Positions 1-5,052 of a stretch of 5,052 bases of DNA are shown piece after piece. The notes beneath the pieces are model-generated. The model was not told the DNA's origin. It worked only from the letters and a program-made list of their open reading frames with translations, and did not search any database. The stretch is taken from contig CAZKSJ010000050.1 in the NCBI GenBank assembly GCA_964555515.1, positions 1 to 5,052 of the forward strand, in the 5' to 3' direction. Source of the DNA: UBA1388 sp964555515. Lineage in GTDB: Bacteria; Patescibacteriota; Microgenomatia; UBA1400; PJMF01. The position numbers were made by a program, and so were the translations under genes. Every line of letters begins with the position of its first letter. The first letter of the stretch is position 1.

Positions 1-1
1 T

Positions 2-589
2 TTGTTGACAGGCAAATTAGTGGCTATTGTCGCCCTCTCAATTGCTGCCCAAGCCCTAGTCCAAATGTTTCTCAGAGCCTACTACGCCATGAAAGACACC
101 CAAACACCTTTTTATGTCACCACGGTTGATTTCATTTTTTATGCTCTACTCAGTGCCTACTTTGTGTTCTTTACATCCCTTGGAGTTATCGGCATCGCCA
201 TTGCAATTACAATCACTGCCTACACCGAGTGCTTGCTCTTCTTGATTTTGCTCAACAAAAAAATTCCAGGATTGTTGGGCAGAGACTTGTGGTTACCGCA
301 ACTCAAAATTTTGGTCGCGAGCTTTTTGATGGCGGTATTTTTATACCTACCATTCAAAATTTTTGATGAGTTGGTTTTTGATACCACCAAAACAATTGAG
401 CTAATTGGCTTGACTGTTTCGACAACTACGATTGGCATGATGGTTTACCTCTATTTCGCAGCATTGTTAGACATCAAAGAACTAACTTTTCTCAAAAAAG
501 TGTTCAGCTCATTCAGCCAGTCCATAAAAAATTTGGCCAGAACTCCGGAAGTAATTGTAGAGTCGTCTGGAGAAGACAGTGGAATTTAA
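2..589 (+). CDS. murJ: Lipid II flippase MurJ (MviN family), C-terminal part
   Basis: MurJ is an inner-membrane flippase of the MOP superfamily that moves the peptidoglycan precursor lipid II to the outer face of the membrane. Only the last 195 codons are here; the reading frame is open to the left edge, so the TTG at 2-4 is an internal leucine and not a start. The family is usually 500-550 residues with 14 membrane helices. About five hydrophobic segments are visible, near residues 5-24, 41-58, 60-84, 101-118 and 134-156, which fits the last helices of the fold. The motif RAYYAMKDTQTP at residues 25-36 matches the family signature R-x-(F/Y)YA-x-x-DT-x-TP that follows one of the late helices. 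A polar tail of roughly 35 residues, ending in an acidic, serine-rich stretch, follows the last helix. The TAA stop is 83 bases before the PilN-like gene on the same strand. Other MOP exporters such as Wzx are less likely because of the DTxTP motif. Confidence 0.87.
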   Translation: MLTGKLVAIVALSIAAQALVQMFLRAYYAMKDTQTPFYVTTVDFIFYALLSAYFVFFTSLGVIGIAIAITITAYTECLLFLILLNKKIPGLLGRDLWLPQLKILVASFLMAVFLYLPFKIFDELVFDTTKTIELIGLTVSTTTIGMMVYLYFAALLDIKELTFLKKVFSSFSQSIKNLARTPEVIVESSGEDSGI

Positions 590-619
590 TAGTGGTTTAC
601 TGATATGATGAGTTGACAG

Positions 620-648
620 TTGGGAATACGGAAGAAATTCTGTACAAT
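620..648 (+). promoter_or_regulatory. Candidate sigma70-type promoter for the pil-like cluster
   Basis: TTGGGA (620-625, 4 of 6 matches to the -35 consensus) is separated by exactly 17 bases from TACAAT (643-648, 5 of 6 matches to the -10 consensus). Transcription would begin near 655, leaving a leader of about 18 bases before the ATG at 673. A second possibility in the same gap is an extended -10, TGATATGAT (601-609), with only a poor -35 match 18 bases upstream. A perfect TTGACA at 613-618 has no well-spaced -10. This is motif matching only. Confidence 0.35.
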
Positions 649-672
649 GCAGATAATATCCGTTTTGATTGT

Positions 673-1293
673 ATGTCAAAAAAGCCTGCCGCCATCAACA
701 TCAATCTTGTTCCGAAAGATCCATTTTTCCAAACTACCTTGGGTAGGACTTTGCAGTGGGCTTTGTCTGCCGGTCGCTACATTGTCATTTTCACAGAATT
801 AGTGGTGATTATCAGCTTTGCGGCTCGTTTTACTCTGGACAGGCAGAATAATGATTTGGCTTCTGCCATCGAAGAGAAAAGAGTGGTCATTGAATCATAC
901 GGTGATCTAGAAAACAACTTTAGATTGGCCCAAACTAAAATTGAAAAGGTATCTGCCTTGGAAAAAGACTCCAATATTTTGGAAGTATTTGAAAACTTGA
1001 CCAAGGTCACTCCAAGAGATGTAACCTTATCGCAATTAAGTATCCAGCCATCAAGTGTAACCATTACCGGCAAAACTTTGTCTCAGTCTTCTTTCAATTT
1101 GTTGGTGACTAACTTACAAATATCTCCTCTCTTTAACAATATCACTGTATCCAAAGTTGAATCTGGTGAAAGAAATACACCTGGCTTTAATTTCTCCATC
1201 TCCGCCAAAACCAAAGAAACTCAACCCACAACCGTTAATAAGAAAGTGACCGAAGAAAAAGTTGATCTACTCGATAGAACTGGAGATCTTTAG
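673..1293 (+). CDS. pilN: PilN-like type IV pilus assembly protein
   Basis: PilN is a bitopic inner-membrane protein that pairs with PilO and, in classical systems, binds cytoplasmic PilM through an N-terminal INL-type motif. The chosen start, ATG 673, gives 206 residues, a normal PilN size. It places ININLVPKDP at residues 8-17, matching the short cytoplasmic motif that opens PilN proteins. A membrane segment lies near 36-52, a charged, probably coiled-coil stretch near 58-97, and an alpha/beta ferredoxin-like periplasmic domain near 100-178 with the pattern VTLSQLSI...VTITGKTLS...F..LVTNLQISPLFNNITVSKVE. The last 25 residues are polar. The frame stays open upstream to a TTG at 613, but the family N-terminus argues for 673. 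No clear Shine-Dalgarno sequence precedes 673. Nine bases separate this gene from the PilO-like gene, so they are probably co-transcribed. GspL C-terminal-like proteins share the fold, but the PilO neighbour favours PilN. No cysteine occurs in the chosen product. Confidence 0.78.
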   Translation: MSKKPAAININLVPKDPFFQTTLGRTLQWALSAGRYIVIFTELVVIISFAARFTLDRQNNDLASAIEEKRVVIESYGDLENNFRLAQTKIEKVSALEKDSNILEVFENLTKVTPRDVTLSQLSIQPSSVTITGKTLSQSSFNLLVTNLQISPLFNNITVSKVESGERNTPGFNFSISAKTKETQPTTVNKKVTEEKVDLLDRTGDL

Positions 1294-1302
1294 GACTGAA
1301 TC

Positions 1303-1920
1303 ATGGATAAAACTAAGCAAAAAAGCCTCTCTGCTTCACTCAGCGATTACTACACTAGGCCTGTGGCAATTGTGTCTTTTGAGCTGATTTTATCGATCAT
1401 GCTAGTGATAGTCTTGGGTGTTTTTGCCATTCAGCCAACTTTAGTCACCATGTCTGACTTGATTAAAGAAATTGATGATAAAAAAGAGCTCAACGACAAA
1501 CTAGAGAAAAAGATTTCCCAATTGCAATCTGCTCAAAATGAATATTACCGAGTAGAAAACAGACTATACCTCATAGATGAAGCCATTCCCTCGCAACCAG
1601 AGCTAATCAGAGTGCTGAAGATTGTTGAACTACTCGCCACAGAAAGCAACGTCCTGATCAGTAGTGTGGGAGTCCCCACCATTCCCGATGAAGAAATCAG
1701 CCAATTATCGTTTGCGCAAATTGCCCAACAACCACTGGCAGTATCTGTTTCTGTTTCTGGAGATTATGTTGATATCAGGTCTTATGTGGAAGCCTTGAGA
1801 AAATCTCGACGTATCTTTGAAGTGGCAAGCGTGACGTTCAATGTTTCAGAAAATAGAGGTGATCAGTCACTGCAAGCCAGTATTAGCCTCAACGTGCCAT
1901 ATTTTGGAACCGATTTATGA
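1303..1920 (+). CDS. pilO: PilO-like type IV pilus assembly protein
   Basis: PilO forms a heterodimer with PilN in the inner membrane and helps align the type IV pilus machine. The 205-residue product has the PilO layout: a short cytoplasmic N-terminus, one membrane helix near 23-44, a charged coiled coil near 49-92, then an alpha/beta domain near 98-200. Family-like features are the AIPSQPELIRVLKIVELLA stretch after the coiled coil (a proline, then an amphipathic helix), NVLISSVGV as the first strand, and LAVSVSVSGDYVDIRSYVEAL near 145-165, which corresponds to the conserved V-x-V-x-G-x-Y-x-x-(L/I)-x-x-(F/Y) pattern. AGGA at 1292-1295, overlapping the upstream TAG stop, lies 7 bases before the ATG and is a good ribosome binding site. 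The stop overlaps the next start by 4 bases. The protein contains no cysteine. GspM is the related type II secretion alternative; length and order favour PilO. Confidence 0.78.
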   Translation: MDKTKQKSLSASLSDYYTRPVAIVSFELILSIMLVIVLGVFAIQPTLVTMSDLIKEIDDKKELNDKLEKKISQLQSAQNEYYRVENRLYLIDEAIPSQPELIRVLKIVELLATESNVLISSVGVPTIPDEEISQLSFAQIAQQPLAVSVSVSGDYVDIRSYVEALRKSRRIFEVASVTFNVSENRGDQSLQASISLNVPYFGTDL

Positions 1921-2348
1921 CCGCAAACAACCAGCCCATCGCCACCAGCATTGGAGAGAAAAGAGATATCGTAGGTGAGATTAGCAAGTTAAGGCGAAGT
2001 CAGCAGGTGCTCACCATGTTAGTGTTACTATTTGTGGCGGTCATTTTTTGGATCATAGTCTCTGTTTTTTCTTCACAAAGACACTCCAAAATTTCTCCTG
2101 AAGTGCAAAAAATGGCGCAACCGCTCAGTCCCGCCATTGACGACTCGGTTTTTGATAAATTAGAAGAAAAGAGAGTTTTTTCTGAAGAAGAGTTGGCAGA
2201 TTTTCCGATTATGATCCAAGTAGACATGGGCAAAGGTGAGAAAAAAATTGTGCCTCTCGGCACAGATCTAGCCACACCAACGCCAAGACCTGTCTCCACA
2301 GCTACTCCTAGACCTTCGCTTCTGAATGATGAAGAAGGTCTCGAATAA
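1917..2348 (+). CDS. Small single-pass membrane protein in the PilP position, function unknown
   Basis: I cannot assign this 143-residue protein to a named family. Its start overlaps the pilO stop as ATGA, so translation is probably coupled; GGA at 1906-1908 may assist. Visible parts are a basic, polar cytoplasmic N-terminus (1-31), one strong membrane helix (about 32-51), a juxtamembrane segment (52-75), and a conserved-looking block near 72-100 (AIDDSVFDKLEEKRVFSEEELADFPI). A short basic/hydrophobic stretch follows, then a Thr-Pro-rich segment near 119-133 with two TPRP units, and an acidic end. By position it corresponds to PilP in pilMNOP operons. It lacks a lipobox cysteine, having no cysteine at all, and shows no obvious PilP beta-sandwich. 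The FSEEELADFPI block could be a docking segment for PilN/PilO or for an extracytoplasmic partner; this is inference from location. The open frame, the membrane helix and the coupled start make it a real gene. Confidence 0.75.
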   Translation: MTANNQPIATSIGEKRDIVGEISKLRRSQQVLTMLVLLFVAVIFWIIVSVFSSQRHSKISPEVQKMAQPLSPAIDDSVFDKLEEKRVFSEEELADFPIMIQVDMGKGEKKIVPLGTDLATPTPRPVSTATPRPSLLNDEEGLE

Positions 2349-2495
2349 TATCCGCCTGACTTGTTGATGTTAATTGATATTCATTGGTTATTTGTTATTT
2401 GTTTTATTCGCCTTTTCTTCGCATTGCAGGACAAGCATATTTTCTCTACAGTATTACTAGGCTCCCTCTAGAGTAGGTGGAGTTGGTGTTTTTCT
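2349..2495. other. Intergenic gap before the surface protein gene
   Basis: This 147-base gap contains no open frame of note and no RNA gene that I recognise. Its middle is T-rich on the + strand (about 2385-2420). I see no terminator with a U-tract right after the stop at 2348, so read-through from the pil-like cluster into the surface protein gene is possible. The only promoter-like pair, TTGCAG (2424-2429) and TACAGT (2447-2452) with a 17-base spacer, is weak. A hairpin at the 3' end of the gap is listed separately. Confidence 0.5.
2462..2482 (+). promoter_or_regulatory. Hairpin covering the Shine-Dalgarno-like GGTGGAG
   Basis: CTCCCTCTA (2462-2470) can pair with TAGGTGGAG (2474-2482) across a three-base loop, giving eight base pairs (one of them G-U) and one mismatch. 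The 3' arm carries GGTGGAG, the only purine-rich Shine-Dalgarno-like element before the ATG at 2496. GGAG at 2479-2482 ends 13 bases before the start, which is longer than usual. If the hairpin forms, it would hide the ribosome binding site. A T5 run (2489-2493) follows, but at a distance that makes it a poor terminator. This is structure by inspection only. Confidence 0.35.
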
Positions 2496-4187
2496 ATGGC
2501 AAACAACGGCGCTCAATCATCGGGTCTCTGGAAAAAACGCATCCCAACTCTAGTTGGATTGCTACTTTTGATTGGCGCATTAGTGGCAGGCACGATATTT
2601 TTTCAAGACGGACTGGGTGTGTTTTCTCCCAGAGCTACTCCAGAAACTACCCCTAAAAAAGTGCGCATTACCAACATTTCTGACACTTCTTTTTCCGTCT
2701 CTTTTCTGACTGATGAAAGTACTAGCGCTTTTATTAAGCACGGTACCGATCCCAATAAACTTGAAAAGACACAGGCTGACGACCGGGATCAGTTATCTGG
2801 TACGGTTAAAGACTACAAAACTCACCATTTAACCGTAGTTGGACTACAACCAAATTCTGTTTACTACTATGTGATTGGCACCGGAGACGGGGCGACTTTT
2901 GATAACGAGGGTAGCCCATTCACAATCACGACCGCGCGTCGAGTCAGCACACCGGCTGCTGCCAAAACCGTCTACGGATCAGTTACTACCGAATCCGGCG
3001 CCCCTGCGGAAGGAGCAATTGTCTACGTTGCCATTGAAGGCGCCGGAGAACTGTCTTCGTTAGTTAAAACTTCAGGCAGTTGGGCTGTTCCGCTCTCAAA
3101 TACCCGTACCGCTGATAAGGCAGGCTATGCAGAAATCACCGATGACACACAAATGCAAATATTGGTACAAGGACCCGAAGCTTCCAGAACTGCTCAAGGA
3201 GCGGTGCTGGTTAAAGACGCTCAACCTGTACCGACCATCGCCTATGGTCAAACCAACATTTCGCCAATCAAAGATGATCAATTAGCACTCAAGGACAGTG
3301 ATCAGGAAAGTGCTGCTGGCGAATCAGGAGGGGATGAAAACGAAACCAGTCAAGTAGCAACAGACGAAGGTGAGCTGGATAGTGAGGCAGACGAAGTTTC
3401 GATTACTAGTGAAGAGGATGACGAGGTTGCACAGTCTGCTGACGATGAATTGGCGACTGCATCTGCCCAGCTTACGGCAGCAGAAAGAACATTAGTTATT
3501 GATGAAGATGCCTCAGCCAGTGGTTCAACCGAAATACCGACCATCAACACCACTCAACCCATCATTAGCGGCAAGGCAGCTGCTGGTGTGGTTGTCACCA
3601 TTGAAATTCATTCTGACACCAATATCTCCCAACAGCTGATAGCCAACCCCGATGGTTCTTTTTCACTTGACATTGCCCAGCTCAGCCAGCAACTTGAGCC
3701 AGGTGAACACACTGTCACCTACAGTTACATTGATCCCAACACAGGCGAAAAAGTGACTAAAACTCAAACTTTTATCGTCGATGATGATGCGCTGACTAGC
3801 TCCACTCAATTGGCCCAGGCCAATCCGGTTGCCACACCAACACCCACGCCCACGGCGACGCCTGCCCCCACTGCCACCCCTCGCCCCTACAGTTCAGAGA
3901 ATCCCTATCCCATTGGGGATGCCACTCGGTCCGCAACTGCTACAACCAATCCAAGCGGAGGCACTGGCAGTATCACTGACTCTGGGACTGGATCTGCTAC
4001 CGGGGGTACTTCAACAACAACTACCACCAGTACCTCGAGTAGTACTAGGATCAGCAATCCTTCCACATCAAGCGGCATACCCGTTTCTGGTTCAGTCGGC
4101 ACCACCTTGACCCTCATTTTTGGTGGCCTGTTCTTCATCACTTCTGGAGCCTGGAGTTTCTGGGCCTCAAAACAATTTGATGATTAA
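2496..4187 (+). CDS. Multidomain envelope-anchored surface protein with fibronectin III-like and Ig-like domains
   Basis: This 563-residue protein is probably exported and anchored in the cell envelope; no catalytic motif is visible. In order: a basic N-terminus with a hydrophobic helix at 18-36 (signal anchor or signal peptide); a fibronectin III / purple acid phosphatase N-terminal-like domain near 53-147 (VRITNISDTSFSVSF, then LTVVGLQPNSVYYYVIGTG); a probable carboxypeptidase-regulatory-like beta domain near 158-250 (VYGSVTTESGAPAEGAIVYV); an acidic linker at 259-338 with about 28 Asp/Glu in 80 residues; a bacterial Ig-like domain near 348-430 (PIISGKAAAGVVVTIEI, NPDGSFSLDI, GEHTVTYSYIDPNTGE); a Thr-Pro-rich segment at 443-464; a Ser/Thr/Gly-rich segment near 475-527; then IPVSG (528-532), a hydrophobic helix (about 537-556) and a short tail ASKQFDD. 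The end resembles a sortase-type sorting signal or a plain membrane anchor. There is no cysteine. The gene looks more GC-rich than its upstream neighbours. Likely roles are adhesion or surface structure linked to the pilus genes; this is inference. Confidence 0.85.
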   Translation: MANNGAQSSGLWKKRIPTLVGLLLLIGALVAGTIFFQDGLGVFSPRATPETTPKKVRITNISDTSFSVSFLTDESTSAFIKHGTDPNKLEKTQADDRDQLSGTVKDYKTHHLTVVGLQPNSVYYYVIGTGDGATFDNEGSPFTITTARRVSTPAAAKTVYGSVTTESGAPAEGAIVYVAIEGAGELSSLVKTSGSWAVPLSNTRTADKAGYAEITDDTQMQILVQGPEASRTAQGAVLVKDAQPVPTIAYGQTNISPIKDDQLALKDSDQESAAGESGGDENETSQVATDEGELDSEADEVSITSEEDDEVAQSADDELATASAQLTAAERTLVIDEDASASGSTEIPTINTTQPIISGKAAAGVVVTIEIHSDTNISQQLIANPDGSFSLDIAQLSQQLEPGEHTVTYSYIDPNTGEKVTKTQTFIVDDDALTSSTQLAQANPVATPTPTPTATPAPTATPRPYSSENPYPIGDATRSATATTNPSGGTGSITDSGTGSATGGTSTTTTTSTSSSTRISNPSTSSGIPVSGSVGTTLTLIFGGLFFITSGAWSFWASKQFDD

Positions 4188-4204
4188 ATCAATTTCACTG
4201 ACTT

Positions 4205-4241
4205 ACTGCCGATAAATGTCTCTGCTCTGTGGCAGTTTTTT
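4205..4241 (+). terminator. Candidate intrinsic terminator after the surface protein gene
   Basis: ACTGCC (4205-4210) pairs with GGCAGT (4231-4236), with a possible extra G-U pair inside, and is followed by a T run through 4241. The loop is long, about 18-20 bases, which weakens the call. It begins 17 bases after the TAA stop at 4185-4187 and would protect the converging rRNA operon from read-through. On the - strand the hairpin has no following U-tract, so it would not terminate the rRNA transcript. Confidence 0.5.
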
Positions 4242-4318
4242 ACTCACAGATGATCGATCTCTAATCACGAGAGATTAATTTAATCAAAATTGCTCTTAAT
4301 ATCGAAATTTCCCACCAA

Positions 4319-4461
4319 AAAAGCGCTTAATTCTGGCCTCGACCTATCGTCCCGAATCGGTTGCCCGATCAGTATTGTCAGCGCTGGGGCGTTTCAAGAC
4401 TCTGTTCGGGAAGGGAAGAGTTGGGTCCACCCCGCTCCAGAGACCAGAATTAAGCGCTTTT
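4319..4461 (-). repeat. 18-bp perfect inverted repeat enclosing 5S rRNA (processing stem)
   Basis: AAAAGCGCTTAATTCTGG (4319-4336) is the exact reverse complement of 4444-4461. The inner 5-7 pairs are helix I of 5S rRNA; the outer pairs extend it, as expected for a precursor stem cut by a double-strand-specific or maturation nuclease. Read on the - strand, the 3' arm runs directly into six Ts (opposite 4317-4322), so the stem could also serve as the operon's terminator. The 107 bases enclosed make that an unusual terminator. Confidence 0.8.
4331..4450 (-). rRNA. rrf: 5S ribosomal RNA
   Basis: The - strand aligns along its length with bacterial 5S rRNA. Its ends pair (TTCTGG with CCAGAA, helix I). 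GGAGCGGGGTGGACCC near the 5' side corresponds to the E. coli GTAGCGCGGTGGTCCC segment. CCCGAAC and TTGAAACGCC correspond to the conserved CCGAAC and GTGAAACGCC of the loop B/C region, and CAGCGCTGA to TAGCGCCGA. The ends are set by analogy with E. coli, giving about 120 bases, the normal size; each could be off by a few bases. It lies downstream of 23S rRNA on the same strand and would be released from a common precursor. The protein-coding frames that cross this locus are chance. Confidence 0.93.
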
Positions 4462-4663
4462 ACGCAATTATTTTGGACAACAACTTATTTTGTGAAGCTT
4501 TTTGCCAAAATAATAATTATGTTAAGTTTCAAACTTGAGATCGACATGCAATCGACCAAACCAAGCTTCACTCCCTAAAAAGCGAAGAAAAGAATTTTGT
4601 CATGACTTACGTTACACGGAGAATGACCATGCATAAATTAAATCATTTTAATAAATAACTCAA
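4451..4663 (-). other. 23S-5S internal transcribed spacer
   Basis: About 213 bases of AT-rich spacer separate the 23S 3' end from the 5S 5' end. No tRNA is visible: there is no TTCGAAT-type T-loop or acceptor pairing on either strand. It holds the outer arm of the 5S stem, a 10-bp stem-loop (4467-4514), and a second inverted repeat, GTGAAGCTT (4492-4500) with AAGCTTCAC (4563-4571). The second repeat partly competes with the stem-loop. The part nearest 23S (about 4590-4660) is AT-rich and may hold the downstream arm of a 23S processing stem whose partner lies outside the window. Confidence 0.7.
4467..4514 (-). repeat. 10-bp stem-loop in the 23S-5S spacer
   Basis: ATTATTTTGG (4467-4476) is the exact reverse complement of 4505-4514, with 28 bases between. 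It sits just outside the 5S processing stem and would form in the rRNA precursor. It may be a nuclease processing site or a chance feature of AT-rich sequence; GG/CC at the loop end gives modest stability. Confidence 0.4.

Positions 4664-5052
<389 letters not shown>

Noticed and set aside
613..672. N-terminal extension of the PilN-like protein from a TTG at 613
   Set aside because: The extension has no family-like sequence, and it overlaps the best promoter match. PilN proteins normally begin close to the INL-type motif, which the ATG at 673 provides.
2000..2299. Open frame of 99 codons on the - strand
   Set aside because: It lies fully opposite the small membrane protein gene, whose coupled start and membrane helix are more convincing.
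2424..2452. Promoter-like pair TTGCAG / TACAGT with a 17-base spacer before the surface protein gene
   Set aside because: Only 3 of 6 and 4 of 6 consensus matches; this is expected by chance in a 147-base gap, so it is mentioned but not called.
3822..3887. Tandem repeat or CRISPR-like array in the ACC/CCC-rich stretch
   Set aside because: The short irregular periodicity comes from Thr-Pro codons in a continuous reading frame; there are no spaced identical repeats.
3829..4141. Open frames of 93 codons (+) and 78 codons (-) inside the surface protein gene
   Set aside because: They are shadows of the Thr-Pro and Ser/Thr-rich low-complexity coding sequence, which gives long Pro/Arg/Leu or Val-rich open frames by composition.
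4290..4578. Two + strand open frames of 82 and 67 codons
   Set aside because: They run across the 5S rRNA gene and the spacer in AT-rich sequence; the protein sequences have no family character and the rRNA assignment explains the region.
4451..4663. Possible tRNA in the 23S-5S spacer
   Set aside because: No T-loop, anticodon stem or acceptor pairing could be found on either strand.

Overview
The window looks like chromosomal DNA from a small-genome bacterium, most likely a member of the Candidate Phyla Radiation (Patescibacteria), possibly Microgenomates-like. That placement is an inference. It rests on a stripped-down type IV pilus inner-membrane gene set, a large envelope protein with a fibronectin-like fold after an N-terminal membrane segment, Thr-Pro-rich linkers, and a compact, divergent 23S/5S rRNA. 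A search with the rRNA segment would settle it.

Layout: bases 1-589 encode the C-terminal part of a MurJ/MviN-family lipid II flippase, cut by the window edge. After an 83-base gap with plausible promoter elements comes a tight + strand cluster: a PilN-like protein (673-1293), a PilO-like protein (1303-1920) and a small single-pass membrane protein (1917-2348) that overlaps pilO by 4 bases. After a 147-base gap comes a 563-residue surface protein (2496-4187) with an N-terminal membrane segment, a fibronectin type III-like domain, a probable carboxypeptidase-regulatory-like beta domain, an acidic stretch, an Ig-like domain, Thr-Pro and Ser/Thr linkers, and a C-terminal IPVSG + hydrophobic segment resembling a sorting signal. 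A candidate intrinsic terminator follows at 4205-4241.

The right end carries the distal part of an rRNA operon on the - strand, converging on the protein genes: the 3' end of 23S rRNA (about 4664-5052, cut by the window edge at the position matching E. coli C2501), a 213-base spacer without a tRNA, and 5S rRNA (about 4331-4450) enclosed by an 18-bp perfect stem.

Working together: PilN and PilO are the inner-membrane assembly components of type IV pili or type II secretion-like machines. The small third protein sits where PilP is encoded in classical pilMNOPQ operons but does not look like PilP. The large protein is a candidate envelope-anchored surface protein or adhesin that may be expressed with, or displayed near, the pilus machine. 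MurJ supplies lipid II for cell wall synthesis and may simply be a neighbour. No mobile element, CRISPR array or tRNA is visible. I see no clearly new enzymatic system; the most unusual items are the surface protein with its sorting-like tail, the uncharacterised third gene of the pil cluster, and an A-loop mismatch in the 23S rRNA.
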